Shown here: one piece after another, positions 9,111 to 16,946 of the stretch | Position numbering within the stretch: position 1 is the stretch's first letter | How the letters are laid out: every line of letters starts with the position of its first letter | Assembly (NCBI RefSeq): GCF_004684095.1 | Contig: NZ_SRII01000003.1 | Location: 434,001-498,000 of the forward strand | DNA length: 64,000 bases | Direction of reading: 5' to 3' | From: Hymenobacter sp. UV11 | GTDB taxonomy: Bacteria; Bacteroidota; Bacteroidia; Cytophagales; Hymenobacteraceae | Program-made: the position numbers and the translations under genes | Notes under the pieces: model-generated | The model's input: only the letters and a program-made list of their open reading frames with translations | Told to the model about the DNA's origin: nothing | Database searches by the model: none

Positions 9111-9205
9111 TTAGCGCAAAGTCTCGCAAAGTTGGCAGAGTTTCGCGGAGGCGCCCGGCTTTGTACACTACGAAACTCTGCCAACTTTGCGAAATTCTGC
9201 GCTAA
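9111..9205. repeat. Inverted repeat, 35-bp arms
   Basis: Arms at 9111-9145 and 9171-9205 are complementary with about three mismatches, containing CGCAAAGTTGGCAGAGTTTCG and its complement. It lies upstream of the MORN gene and downstream of thiolase. Its sequence differs from the other repeat families in the window. Confidence 0.8.
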
Positions 9206-9239
9206 AGACGTATGCGCCCCTGCGTTTTCTACCGCAAAA

Positions 9240-9280
9240 AAAGAGGTTTCGCCGGGTGCACGACCCCGCGAAACCTCTTT
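9240..9280 (-). terminator. Rho-independent terminator of the thiolase gene
   Basis: A perfect 13-bp stem (AAAGAGGTTTCGC and its complement) is followed on the minus strand by a run of seven T. It lies 43 bases beyond the thiolase stop codon. Confidence 0.8.
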
Positions 9281-9323
9281 ATAACTTAGTGAACCGTAGA
9301 AAGGCGTAAGCCAAACCTCGCGC

Positions 9324-10505
9324 TTACAGCTTTTCCAGCACAATCGAGCTGGCCCCGCCGCCGCCGTTGCAGATGCCGGTGACGCCGATTTTGCCGCCTT
9401 CCTGCTCCAGCACGCTCAGCAGCGTGGTCACGATGCGCGCGCCCGAGGCGCCCAGCGGGTGACCCAGGCTCACGGCCCCGCCATACACGTTCACCTTGGT
9501 GCCTTCCAGGCTGAGCAGCTTGTTGTTAGCTAGCGAAACCACTGAGAATGCTTCGTTAATCTCGTAAAAATCAACGTCCTTCGCTTCCAACCCAGCGTTC
9601 TTCAACGCCTTCGGAATCGCCAGCGAGGGCGTAGTAGTAAACCACTCCGGCGCCTGCTCGGCATCGGCAAAGCCGCGGATGAGGGCCAGCGGCTTGATGC
9701 CCAGCTCCTCGGCCTTCTCGCGGCTCATCAGCAGCACGGCGGCGGCGCCGTCGTTGAGGGTTGAGGCGTTGGCGGCCGTCACGGTGCCCGTCTTGGTGAA
9801 AGCCGGCTTGAGGCCCGCCATCTTCTCAAACTGCACCTTGGTGTATTCCTCGTCGTCGCTTACTATAGTGTCTTTGCCGCGCACCGTAACGGTCACGGGT
9901 ACAATCTCTTCCTTCTTTTTGCCGGCCTGCGCGGCGGCGGCACTGCGCTCGTAGCTCTGGCGCGCAAAGGCATCCTGCTCCTCGCGGGTGATGCCGTAGT
10001 GAGCGGCCGTGGCATCGGCGGCGTTGCCCATGGCGTAGTCGTGGTAGGGGTCCCAGAGGCCGTCGCGCACGAGGCCGTCAATCATCTGGCCATTACCATA
10101 CTTAGCGCCGAAGCGCGCCTTGTCGAGGTAGTAGGGCACGTTGCTCATGCTCTCCATGCCACCGGCCAGGATAACCTCGGCTTGCCCTAGCATAATAGCC
10201 TGGGCCGCAAACATAATGGCCTTCGAGCCCGAGGCGCAAACCTTGTTCACGGTGGTGCACTCCACGGTATCGGGCAGGCCGGCTTTCTTGGCTGCCTGCC
10301 GGGCAGGAGCCTGGCCCAGGTTGGCCGAAATGACGTTGCCCATAATGACCTGCTCAACCAGTTCGGGTGCCACGCCGGCCTTGTCCAGCGCGCCTTTCAG
10401 GGCAATCGCACCCAGCTCAACGGCCGACAGCGAGGCCAGCGACCCGCCAAATGAGCCAATCGGCGTGCGCACGGCGGCTACGATAACTACTTCTTTTACT
10501 TGCAT
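9324..10505 (-). CDS. Acetyl-CoA C-acetyltransferase (thiolase)
   Basis: A 393-residue type II thiolase that condenses two acetyl-CoA to acetoacetyl-CoA or cleaves 3-ketoacyl-CoA in the cytoplasm. The start at 10505 gives MQVKEVVIVAAVRTPIGSFG; a longer form from 10532 adds nine residues not typical of the family. The catalytic residues are all present: Cys90 in NKVCASGSK, His349 in GHPLGASGAR and Cys379 in GICNGGGGASS. The length matches the family. It stands alone between its own promoter-like box and terminator, with no fatty-acid oxidation partners nearby, so acetoacetyl-CoA synthesis or general beta-oxidation are both possible. Confidence 0.93.
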   Translation of the reverse strand: MQVKEVVIVAAVRTPIGSFGGSLASLSAVELGAIALKGALDKAGVAPELVEQVIMGNVISANLGQAPARQAAKKAGLPDTVECTTVNKVCASGSKAIMFAAQAIMLGQAEVILAGGMESMSNVPYYLDKARFGAKYGNGQMIDGLVRDGLWDPYHDYAMGNAADATAAHYGITREEQDAFARQSYERSAAAAQAGKKKEEIVPVTVTVRGKDTIVSDDEEYTKVQFEKMAGLKPAFTKTGTVTAANASTLNDGAAAVLLMSREKAEELGIKPLALIRGFADAEQAPEWFTTTPSLAIPKALKNAGLEAKDVDFYEINEAFSVVSLANNKLLSLEGTKVNVYGGAVSLGHPLGASGARIVTTLLSVLEQEGGKIGVTGICNGGGGASSIVLEKL

Positions 10506-10596
10506 AACAGGGGTGGGATAGGGGGTAAGCAACGAGTAGCTTAGCCGCCCGATGGGAATAGAAGCACAAAAGCTGACAAACCTTCGTTTGTTTTAG

Positions 10597-10604
10597 CAAA
10601 AGTA
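10597..10604 (-). promoter_or_regulatory. Putative -7 promoter box for thiolase
   Basis: On the minus strand the bases read TACTTTTG, matching TAnnTTTG, about 92 bases before the thiolase start codon. No convincing -33 element was seen. Confidence 0.35.
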
Positions 10605-10624
10605 CGGCTAGCAGCGCAGCTGCC

Positions 10625-11671
10625 TCACCAGGTGGGCTGGCCGGGCGGCGGCGCGGTGCCCGCCCGGGGCCGGGGCCGCTGCTGCAAATACTGCTGCTCG
10701 CTGGCCCGCAGCGCATCCAGCAGCTGCTGGGCCTGCACGGGCGTTAAGTCCATCGCTTTCAAGCGTTCACGCTGGGTTTGCAGCTGTTGGTCGGCGTCGG
10801 TAGCCGCCTCGGTGCCGGGCCGGCGCCCCTGGCCCGCCGGGGCGCTGTTGCCCAAAGCTGCGTTGCCGGCATCGAGGCCCTGGCGCGTGCCCCCTGCGGG
10901 GCCGGTGGGCACAGGGCGTGCCGGCCCCGCGCCACCGGGTTTACTGCCTCCACCAGCGTTGGCTCCCGCCTGGGGGGTAGGGCGCTGGCGGTCGGGCTGC
11001 CCCGTGGGACCAGGCTGCGCCGCGCCGGTGGAGCCACCTGCGGGCGGCGGCCCAGAGTCGGGCACTTCGCCGGGCCGGTCGGTGCCGGGGGGGGGAGCGG
11101 GGGTAGGGCTGCGGCCCGCATCGGGTGGCGCCGCCGGGTCCTTTTTAGGCTGATTATCAGGCGAAGCGCCAGCGGGTGTGGCAGCGTCAGGGGGGGGTAG
11201 GGCCGGCGGCCGCTGGCCCGCCAGGTACTGGCTCAGTAGCTCGTAGTTGTAGCGCGCCACCGCGTTGGTCGGGTCGAGCCGCAGGGCTTGGCGCAGCAAC
11301 CCAATGGCCTGCGAAAACTGGTGTTCCGTGGTCAGCAGGCCGGCCAGCTGCTGCCGCGCGGCGCTGCCAATAGCCGCCGGCACCGCCGGGCCCAGCAGGC
11401 GGCCGTAAGTAGCGCGGGCATCAGCCGTCTGCCCGGCCAGCGCCTGCGCCTGGGCTTGGTTGAGCAGCAGGGCGGGGGTAGGGCCGCCCCGCCCCGCCAG
11501 GGCCACGGCGCGGGCATATAGCCAGGCCGCCTCAGTAGCCTGGCCCCGCTGCGCCGCCGCCTGAGCCTGAAGCTTGGCCGCGTTGTGCTCGCGCACCCGC
11601 ACCAGCCAGTCCCAACCCGGCAGGCTGGCCCCCAGCAGCACGAGCAGCATAGCTACGAAGCTGATTTTCAT
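10625..11671 (-). CDS. Tetratricopeptide protein, BatC-like
   Basis: A 348-residue protein with one N-terminal membrane segment (about 4-22), then TPR-like helices (about 33-165, including AVARYNYELLSQYLAG), and a long low-complexity tail rich in Pro, Gly, Ala and Gln (about 170-290) ending in a short helical segment (LKAMDLTPVQAQQLLDALRASEQQYLQQ). Its start overlaps the end of the BatB-like gene by four bases (ATGA), so the two are translationally coupled. In Bacteroidota Bat (aerotolerance) operons a TPR protein of this form follows BatB. It probably works with BatB at the inner membrane facing the periplasm. The low-complexity tail is unusually G/C-rich and generates many shadow frames. 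Confidence 0.75.
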   Translation of the reverse strand: MKISFVAMLLVLLGASLPGWDWLVRVREHNAAKLQAQAAAQRGQATEAAWLYARAVALAGRGGPTPALLLNQAQAQALAGQTADARATYGRLLGPAVPAAIGSAARQQLAGLLTTEHQFSQAIGLLRQALRLDPTNAVARYNYELLSQYLAGQRPPALPPPDAATPAGASPDNQPKKDPAAPPDAGRSPTPAPPPGTDRPGEVPDSGPPPAGGSTGAAQPGPTGQPDRQRPTPQAGANAGGGSKPGGAGPARPVPTGPAGGTRQGLDAGNAALGNSAPAGQGRRPGTEAATDADQQLQTQRERLKAMDLTPVQAQQLLDALRASEQQYLQQRPRPRAGTAPPPGQPTW

Positions 11672-12672
11672 TGGTCGGGGCGCAGCACGCGCACGGTGAT
11701 GAGGCTATCAATGAGCAGCAGCACCAGCGCTGCGCCCAGCGGGTAGCGGTAGCGGTTGTCGGCCACGGCCACGGTGCGGCCGGCGAGCTGGCTGGCCTCG
11801 GGTGTGGGCAGGGTACGCAGGCGGGCCACAAGAGTGCCCAGGCCATTTTCTTTGTCATTAAGCGCCACGTATTGCGCATTGGTTTGGGCGGCTATCTGCA
11901 GCAGCGGCGCCTCGCGCAGACGGCTCACTACCTGGCCGCCGCGGGCATCGCGCAGTGGCGTTTTGCCGCCCGGCGCGGGCACCGGGCCGCCCGCCGCCGT
12001 GCCTACCCCCACCGTAAACACCCGCGCCCCGGTGCGGGCCAGCGCTTGCAGCACGGGCTCCAGGTTCTCGCCAAAGTCTTCGCCATCGCTTAGCACTACG
12101 GCGGCCGTGGCGCGCGGTGGCGCGGCCCCCGTGGCCCCGGCCGAGCCGGCGGGCCCCAATCGGCTCAGCAGCAGGTTGAGGGGCGCGCGTAGGGTAGTGG
12201 GGCCGGGTGGCGTTAGCTTGGTGCTCAAGGTATTCAGAAACAAGTCTAAGGCCGATTGGTCGTAGGTGAGGGGGCACTGCACGTAGGCCTCCGCCCCGAA
12301 TACGATGAGCCCCAGCCGGTCGGCCGGAAAGGCGGCGGCCAGCTCGCGCAGGGCGGCTTGGGTGCGTAGTAGGCGGGTAGGCGTCACGTCGGCCGCGTCC
12401 ATCGAGCGCGATACGTCTACCAGCAGCCACACGTCTTGCCCGGCCGTGCGCACCGCTTGCTGCCGCACGCCCAGCGCCGGCCCCAGCCAGGCCAGCACCA
12501 GCAGCAGGCCGGCCGCCAGCCGCACGGGCAGCTTCCAGGCCAGGCGGGCCGCCCCAACTCCCAGCCGCCGCCCCAGCCGCGCCGTGCGCTGCGTGTAGAG
12601 CGTCAGCAGCAGCCCCAGCACCGCCAGCGCCAGGGCCGCGGGCCAAAAATCAGGATACGCCCAGGTGAGCAT
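11668..12672 (-). CDS. von Willebrand factor A membrane protein, BatB-like
   Basis: A 334-residue membrane protein with two N-terminal hydrophobic segments (about 10-26 and 50-68), a VWA domain with an intact metal site (Asp86-x-Ser88-x-Ser90 in DVSRSMD, plus SDGEDF), and a C-terminal membrane helix (GAALVLLLIDSLITVRVL). This is the BatA/BatB arrangement of Bat operons, whose precise biochemical role is not established. The start at 12672 (MLTWAYPDFWPA) is preferred over 12723 because a -7 box lies at 12721-12728 and the family begins near this point. It overlaps the BatC-like gene. The usual partners (MoxR ATPase, DUF58, BatA, BatD) are not adjacent. Confidence 0.8.
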   Translation of the reverse strand: MLTWAYPDFWPAALALAVLGLLLTLYTQRTARLGRRLGVGAARLAWKLPVRLAAGLLLVLAWLGPALGVRQQAVRTAGQDVWLLVDVSRSMDAADVTPTRLLRTQAALRELAAAFPADRLGLIVFGAEAYVQCPLTYDQSALDLFLNTLSTKLTPPGPTTLRAPLNLLLSRLGPAGSAGATGAAPPRATAAVVLSDGEDFGENLEPVLQALARTGARVFTVGVGTAAGGPVPAPGGKTPLRDARGGQVVSRLREAPLLQIAAQTNAQYVALNDKENGLGTLVARLRTLPTPEASQLAGRTVAVADNRYRYPLGAALVLLLIDSLITVRVLRPDQ

Positions 12673-12720
12673 AAGGCGTGGCAGATGGTAAATGACCCCG
12701 GCAATGCCACCGGAGTCCGG

Positions 12721-12728
12721 CAAAACTA
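12721..12728 (-). promoter_or_regulatory. Putative -7 promoter box for the batB-batC pair
   Basis: The minus strand reads TAGTTTTG, matching TAnnTTTG. It lies about 50 bases before the chosen batB start and argues against the longer reading frame. Confidence 0.35.
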
Positions 12729-12878
12729 CGCGCAGCCCAGAACAAGCCGCTTATTGAAGCAAAGGGAAGATTTTCTTATCGCCTGTAAGTCAGGTCACAG
12801 TCGGTATCGGGCGTGGCCGCATCGCCAACTTCTGCGCCCCAACCTGAAAAAAAGACGTGGATTTCGGCCAAGTGCTCG

Positions 12879-12886
12879 TATATTTG
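12879..12886 (+). promoter_or_regulatory. Putative -7 promoter box for the tRNA cluster
   Basis: TATATTTG matches TAnnTTTG and lies 41 bases before the first tRNA of the cluster. Confidence 0.45.
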
Positions 12887-12927
12887 CACCCGCTAAGGTT
12901 AACCGGACCCTAGCAAGCCACTTGTAC

Positions 12928-13015
12928 GGAGAAGTGGGTGAGTGGCTGAAACCAGTAGTTTGCTAAACTGCCGTAGCTCTAAAGGTTACCGGGGGTTCGA
13001 ATCCCCCCTTCTCCG
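12928..13015 (+). tRNA. tRNA-Ser(GCU)
   Basis: An 88-nt cloverleaf. The acceptor stem GGAGAAG pairs with CTTCTCC, followed by discriminator G. The anticodon stem-loop is GTAGT-TTGCTAA-ACTGC with anticodon GCU. A long variable arm typical of tRNA-Ser is present, and the T arm is GGGGGTTCGAATCCCCC. CCA is not encoded. Confidence 0.95.
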
Positions 13016-13027
13016 CATAGTTTTGGA

Positions 13028-13086
13028 TTAAAAATCACGAATTAAAATTTACGAATTGCTCGTAAATTTTAATTCGTGATTTTTAA
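13028..13086. repeat. AT-rich perfect inverted repeat between two tRNA genes
   Basis: The arms 13028-13054 and 13060-13086 are perfectly complementary over 27 bp with a 5-base loop. The core is ATCACGAATTAAAATTTACG. It would form a strong hairpin in the tRNA precursor between tRNA-Ser and tRNA-Pro. Confidence 0.85.
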
Positions 13087-13104
13087 CTCCTAATTAAAAC
13101 ACCT

Positions 13105-13178
13105 CGGGGTGTAGCGTAGCCCGGTATCGCGTCTGCTTTGGGAGCAGAAGGTCGTAGGTTCGAATCCTGCCACCCCGA
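13105..13178 (+). tRNA. tRNA-Pro(UGG)
   Basis: A 74-nt cloverleaf with acceptor stem CGGGGTG/CACCCCG and discriminator A. The anticodon arm is TCTGC-TTTGGGA-GCAGA, anticodon UGG, and the T loop is GGTTCGAATCC. CCA is not encoded. Confidence 0.95.
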
Positions 13179-13197
13179 CATATTTTTCAATGGATTT

Positions 13198-13271
13198 GAC
13201 CCCATAGCTCAGCTGGATAGAGCAGCTACCTTCTAAGTAGCCGGTCATTGGTTCGAATCCAATTGGGGCCA
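13198..13271 (+). tRNA. tRNA-Arg(UCU)
   Basis: A 74-nt cloverleaf. The anticodon arm is GCTAC-CTTCTAA-GTAGC, anticodon UCU; the D arm is AGCTCAGCTGGATAGAGC and the T arm TTGGTTCGAATCCAA. The acceptor stem GACCCCA/TGGGGCC has an A-C mismatch at position 2:71 (13199 against 13269); the other six pairs are intact. Third gene of the tRNA cluster, followed by a terminator. Confidence 0.93.
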
Positions 13272-13310
13272 CTTTATCCCGGACCCAAAGGGAGTTTATT
13301 AGTCTTAAAA

Positions 13311-13346
13311 AAAGCCCCTGCCGCAGCTGGCAGGGGCTTTTTTTTG
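13311..13346 (+). terminator. Rho-independent terminator after the tRNA cluster
   Basis: A perfect 12-bp stem (AAAGCCCCTGCC and complement) with a 6-base loop, then a run of T. It ends the tRNA transcript before gyrB. Confidence 0.9.
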
Positions 13347-13403
13347 GCTTGAAAATACCCCGGAAAAGATGCACAAAAACTAGGCAAAATGGAATAAAAA
13401 GAG

Positions 13404-13411
13404 TACTTTTG
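13404..13411 (+). promoter_or_regulatory. Putative -7 promoter box for gyrB
   Basis: TACTTTTG matches TAnnTTTG, 51 bases before the gyrB ATG and downstream of the tRNA terminator. A -33 TTG at suitable spacing was not seen. Confidence 0.45.
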
Positions 13412-13461
13412 GATGTTCTCTTCCTGACTGGTTTTTCAGTCAGTTTAACCCCCTCTCTCGC

Positions 13462-15483
13462 ATGAGTGAAGTAGTAGAAAAGAAAGCCCCCGCCGACTAC
13501 TCGGCCGATAGCATCCAGGTGCTGGAAGGGCTGGAGGCGGTGCGCAAGCGCCCCAGCATGTACATCGGCGATACGGGTATCAAAGGCCTCCACCATCTGG
13601 TGTGGGAAGTGGTGGACAACTCCATCGACGAGGCCCTGGCCGGGCACTGCGACCTGATTCAGGTCACCATCAACGAAAATAATTCGGTTACCGTCCGTGA
13701 CAACGGCCGGGGTATTCCCGTCGATTGGCACGCCAAGGAAGGCCGCTCGGCCCTCGAAGTGGTGCTGACCGTGCTGCACGCCGGCGGCAAGTTTGACAAG
13801 GACAGCTATAAGGTTTCGGGCGGTTTGCACGGGGTAGGCGTGAGCTGCGTAAACGCGCTCAGCATCGACCTCAAGGTGAACGTGCGCCGCAAGGGCCACC
13901 TCTACGAGCAGGAATACAGCATTGGCGCGCCGCTGTACCCGGTGAAAGAAATCGGCGATACCGACGAGCACGGCACGGAAGTGCAGTTCTTGCCCGACCC
14001 CAGCATCTTCACCGAAACGGTGTATCGCTACGCTACCATCGCCGGACGCCTGCGCGACTTGTCGTTCCTCAACAAAGGCATCCGCATTACCCTCACCGAC
14101 CGCCGCGAGGTGCTGACCGGCGACGCGGCCGTGGGCCACGCCAACGCCGAAGGCTTCCGCTACGAGGAGTTTTACTCCACGGGCGGCCTGCGCGACTTCG
14201 TGCAGTACCTCGACGGCACCGAGCGGCCCTCGCTGCTCTCCGAGCCCATTTACGTGGAGAGCGAGAAGGGCGGCACGCCGGTGGAGGTAGCGTTGCAGTA
14301 CAATACCTCGTACCAGGAAAACGTCTATTCGTACGTCAACAACATCAACACCGTGGAGGGTGGCACGCACGTGGCGGGCTTCCGCTCGGCCGTGACGCGG
14401 GTGCTGAAGGCGTACGGCGACAAGAGCAAGCTGTTTGAAAAGGCCAAGGTGGACATCACCGGCGACGACTTCCGCGAAGGCTTGACCGCAGTTATCTCGG
14501 TGAAAGTGATGGAGCCGCAGTTTGAGGGCCAGACCAAAACCAAGCTCGGCAACTCCGAAGTGAGCGGCGCCGTGAACTCGGTGGTGGGCGAAATCCTGGG
14601 CCAGTACCTGGAAGAAAATCCCGGCCAGGCCAACCGCATCATGGACAAGGTGATTCTGGCTGCCAAGGCCCGCATCGCCGCCCGCAAGGCCAAGGATATG
14701 GTGCAGCGCAAGAATGTGCTGGGCTCCAACTCTTTGCCCGGCAAGCTGGCCGACTGCTCCGACTCGGACCCCGAGGTGTGTGAGCTGTACCTGGTCGAAG
14801 GTGACTCGGCCGGTGGCACCGCCAAAATGGGCCGCAACCGGGCGTTCCAGGCCATTTTGCCGCTGCGCGGTAAAATCCTGAACGTGGAGAAAGCCCAGGA
14901 GCACAAAATTCTGGAGAACGAGGAAATCAAGAACATGATTACCGCGCTCGGCGTCACGTTCAACGAGCGGAAGTCGCTGGCTTTCGGCACCGATGATGAC
15001 GGCAACGAAACGGGCCCGCTGAACTTCAGCAAGCTGCGCTACCACAAAGTCATCATCATGACCGATGCTGATATTGACGGCTCGCACATCCGCACGCTCA
15101 TTCTCACGTTCTTCTTCCGCTACATGCGGCAGCTCGTGGACCAGGGGCACATTTACATTGCCCTACCCCCCCTCTACCTCGTGAAGCGTGGCAAGGAGGA
15201 GCGCTACTGCTGGAGTGAGGAGGAGCGCATGCTGGCCCAGGAAGAAATCGGCCGCGGCAAGCCCGACACCGTGCACGTGCAGCGCTACAAGGGCCTGGGC
15301 GAGATGAACGCCGAGCAGCTCTGGACCACCACCATGCAGCCCGCCACCCGCTCGCTCAAGCAAGTGACCGTGGATTCGGCCGCCGAGGCCGACCACCTCT
15401 TCTCGATGCTGATGGGCGACGAAGTGGCCCCGCGCCGCGACTTTATCGAGCAAAACGCCAAGTACGCCAAGCTCGACGTGTAA
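13462..15483 (+). CDS. gyrB: DNA gyrase subunit B
   Basis: A 673-residue ATPase subunit of DNA gyrase, which with GyrA introduces negative supercoils. The GHKL ATPase domain covers about 1-230 (RKRPSMYIGDTG, VDNSIDEALAGHC, VRDNGRGIPVDWH, GGLHGVGVSCVNALS). The transducer domain includes the conserved QTKTKLGNSEV. The Toprim domain shows EGDSAGGTAKMGR (Glu446) and MTDADIDGSHIRTL (Asp535, 537, 539). The C-terminal motif PxYKGLGEMN appears as VQRYKGLGEMNAEQL. It lacks the roughly 165-residue insertion of the E. coli enzyme, as usual in Bacteroidota. ParE is the alternative, but overall sequence and length favour GyrB. Monocistronic, with its own promoter box and terminator. Confidence 0.95.
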   Translation: MSEVVEKKAPADYSADSIQVLEGLEAVRKRPSMYIGDTGIKGLHHLVWEVVDNSIDEALAGHCDLIQVTINENNSVTVRDNGRGIPVDWHAKEGRSALEVVLTVLHAGGKFDKDSYKVSGGLHGVGVSCVNALSIDLKVNVRRKGHLYEQEYSIGAPLYPVKEIGDTDEHGTEVQFLPDPSIFTETVYRYATIAGRLRDLSFLNKGIRITLTDRREVLTGDAAVGHANAEGFRYEEFYSTGGLRDFVQYLDGTERPSLLSEPIYVESEKGGTPVEVALQYNTSYQENVYSYVNNINTVEGGTHVAGFRSAVTRVLKAYGDKSKLFEKAKVDITGDDFREGLTAVISVKVMEPQFEGQTKTKLGNSEVSGAVNSVVGEILGQYLEENPGQANRIMDKVILAAKARIAARKAKDMVQRKNVLGSNSLPGKLADCSDSDPEVCELYLVEGDSAGGTAKMGRNRAFQAILPLRGKILNVEKAQEHKILENEEIKNMITALGVTFNERKSLAFGTDDDGNETGPLNFSKLRYHKVIIMTDADIDGSHIRTLILTFFFRYMRQLVDQGHIYIALPPLYLVKRGKEERYCWSEEERMLAQEEIGRGKPDTVHVQRYKGLGEMNAEQLWTTTMQPATRSLKQVTVDSAAEADHLFSMLMGDEVAPRRDFIEQNAKYAKLDV

Positions 15484-15517
15484 AGTACCGCGCCAGGCTT
15501 CGGCCCGACGTATTTTT

Positions 15518-15557
15518 CGCCCACCATTCCGGCCTTCGGAGTGGTGGGCGATTTTTT
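15518..15557 (+). terminator. Rho-independent terminator of gyrB
   Basis: A 14-bp stem (CGCCCACCATTCCG with its complement, one mismatch) followed by seven T, 35 bases after the gyrB stop codon. Confidence 0.88.
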
Positions 15558-15579
15558 TGCCCCGTTTTCCTGACAACCT

Positions 15580-16095
15580 ATGCAGCTCCTGCCCAGCGCT
15601 CCGGCGGATACCGGCGAGATTTTTCGCCTTTATAAAAACGCTTCCGACTACCAGGCGGCCATTGGCAGCATCGTGGTCTGGCCCGAGTTTGCGCGCGAGA
15701 TGGTGGAGCAGGAGCTACGAGAGGGTAGGCAGTGGAAAATGCTGATTGATAATCAAATAGCCTGCGTATGGGCCATTGCGTTTGACGACCCCCAAATTTG
15801 GGGTGCCCGCAATGCCGACTCGGCCATTTACATCCACCGCATTGCCACCAACCCGGCTTTTCGGGGGCAAAAGCTAGTGGAGAAAATAGTGCAGTGGGCC
15901 AAAGACTACGCCCGGCAGCACGGTCAGCAATTCGTGCGGCTCGATACGATTGGCGAGAACCACGGGCTGATAGCCCACTACACGGCCTGCGGCTTCCACT
16001 ACCTTGGGTTGGTTGAGCTCACCGATACGGTGGGCCTGCCCGCGCATTACCACGACGCCACCGTTAGCCTGTTCGAGCTGCCGGTAGGGGGGTAG
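15580..16095 (+). CDS. GNAT-family N-acetyltransferase
   Basis: A 171-residue acetyl-CoA-dependent acyltransferase. The GNAT fold is indicated by AIYIHRIATNPAFRGQKLVEKIVQWAKDYA (about 87-116), where NPAFRGQKLV is the acetyl-CoA pyrophosphate loop (variant of Q/RxxGxG/A), followed by FVRLDTIGENHGLIAHYTACGFHYLG, the canonical beta-5/alpha-4 segment. The substrate is unknown. It has its own start just after the gyrB terminator and converges with the guanine deaminase gene, leaving only five bases between the two stop codons. The stop lies in a GGGGTAGGG-type word. Confidence 0.85.
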   Translation: MQLLPSAPADTGEIFRLYKNASDYQAAIGSIVVWPEFAREMVEQELREGRQWKMLIDNQIACVWAIAFDDPQIWGARNADSAIYIHRIATNPAFRGQKLVEKIVQWAKDYARQHGQQFVRLDTIGENHGLIAHYTACGFHYLGLVELTDTVGLPAHYHDATVSLFELPVGG

Positions 16096-16100
16096 GGAAG

Positions 16101-16598
16101 CTAGTAATCGGTGCGGCTTTCGTGCGCGGCCCAGGCTTGGAACGACACCAGCGCCTCGTCGCGCAGAAACTGCTGCATGGGCAGTTGGCGCTCGGCCAGG
16201 GGCTTGTCGATTTCGTCGTAGATGAACTGGTCGTCGAAGCCGATGGCCGCCGCATCGGCCTTAGTATTGGCGTAGAACACCCGCGCTGGGCGCGCCCAGT
16301 AGATGGCGCCCAGGCACATGGGGCAGGGCTCGCAGCTGGTGTAGAGGTCGCAGCCGTCGAGCTGGAAGGTGCCCAGCGCCTGGCACGCCTTGCGAATGGC
16401 GTCGACCTCGGCGTGGCAGGTGGGGTCGTTGGTGCTGGTGACCTGGTTGAAGCCGCGGGCGATAATCTGGCCGTCCTTCACGATAACAGCGCCGAAGGGA
16501 CCACCGAAGCCCGCCTGCATGTTGGAGAGCGATAAGCGAATGGCCTCGCGCATAAACTCGGCAGTAGGCTCGGAAGGGGAGGGATTGATATTTTCCAC
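16101..16598 (-). CDS. guaD: Guanine deaminase (CDA-fold nucleoside deaminase)
   Basis: A 165-residue zinc deaminase, predicted to convert guanine to xanthine and ammonia in purine salvage. Zinc and catalytic residues are present: His62-Ala-Glu64 in PTCHAEVDAIRKAC and Cys92/Cys95 in SCEPCPMCLGAIYWARP. The segments GGPFGAVIVKDG and FDDQFIYDEIDKPLAERQ, and the swapped C-terminal end (SRTDY) resemble my recollection of Bacillus subtilis GuaD, more than TadA or cytidine deaminases. TadA-like tRNA deaminase is the main alternative. Start at ATG 16598, no neighbours in the same pathway. Confidence 0.85.
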   Translation of the reverse strand: MENINPSPSEPTAEFMREAIRLSLSNMQAGFGGPFGAVIVKDGQIIARGFNQVTSTNDPTCHAEVDAIRKACQALGTFQLDGCDLYTSCEPCPMCLGAIYWARPARVFYANTKADAAAIGFDDQFIYDEIDKPLAERQLPMQQFLRDEALVSFQAWAAHESRTDY

Positions 16599-16946
16599 GA
16601 GTTGATAATCAGTTTATTAGTGGAAAGAACCAGAAAAATTTCAGCTTTGGCTGAATCTTTTGCCGGGTTGTTTGTTCTATCCACGTGAAAGAATAGTTTT
16701 TTAAGGTGTTTTGGTTGGAAAGCCCTTCGCTACTGGCGTAGGGCTTTTTTCATGCCCTTTTTATTCGACCCACCGCCTATGAGACGCAGCCCTGCTGCCG
16801 GGCAAGCAGGCAAAATTAGGGCTTTTGCCGCCGCTCGGCGGCAGCGCAAGCAAAGGGAAACCGGAGCGAGAGTTGGGCCAGGCCGCTATCTTGGAGGAGC
16901 GGCAGTTTTCCTACCCCCTCTTTCCCACCCTTAGCGACCCGACTTG
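16599..16946. other. Gene-poor gap with an orphan hairpin
   Basis: No convincing gene. The first 100 bases are AT-rich and lie upstream of guaD. At 16719-16752 there is a terminator-like hairpin on the plus strand with no plus-strand gene before it. The last 200 bases form the leader of the isomerase/GMC cluster. A 60-codon frame at 16752-16934 has no family resemblance. Confidence 0.5.
16719..16752 (+). terminator. Orphan terminator-like hairpin
   Basis: AAAGCCCT pairs with AGGGCTTT (16740-16747), extended by an inner CGC/GCG pair, and is followed by six T. No plus-strand gene ends nearby, so it could end a small RNA or act as an attenuator for the isomerase cluster. Confidence 0.6.

Noticed and set aside
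13090..15150. Long minus-strand reading frame (686 codons) antisense to gyrB and running through two tRNAs
   Set aside because: Its end translates the reverse complement of tRNA sequences (GFEPTTFCSQSR type peptides), and the rest mirrors gyrB codons. It is a shadow frame in G/C-rich DNA.
16752..16934. 60-codon plus-strand frame before the isomerase cluster
   Set aside because: Very basic, low-complexity translation (RRQRKQRETG) and no start context; more likely leader DNA.
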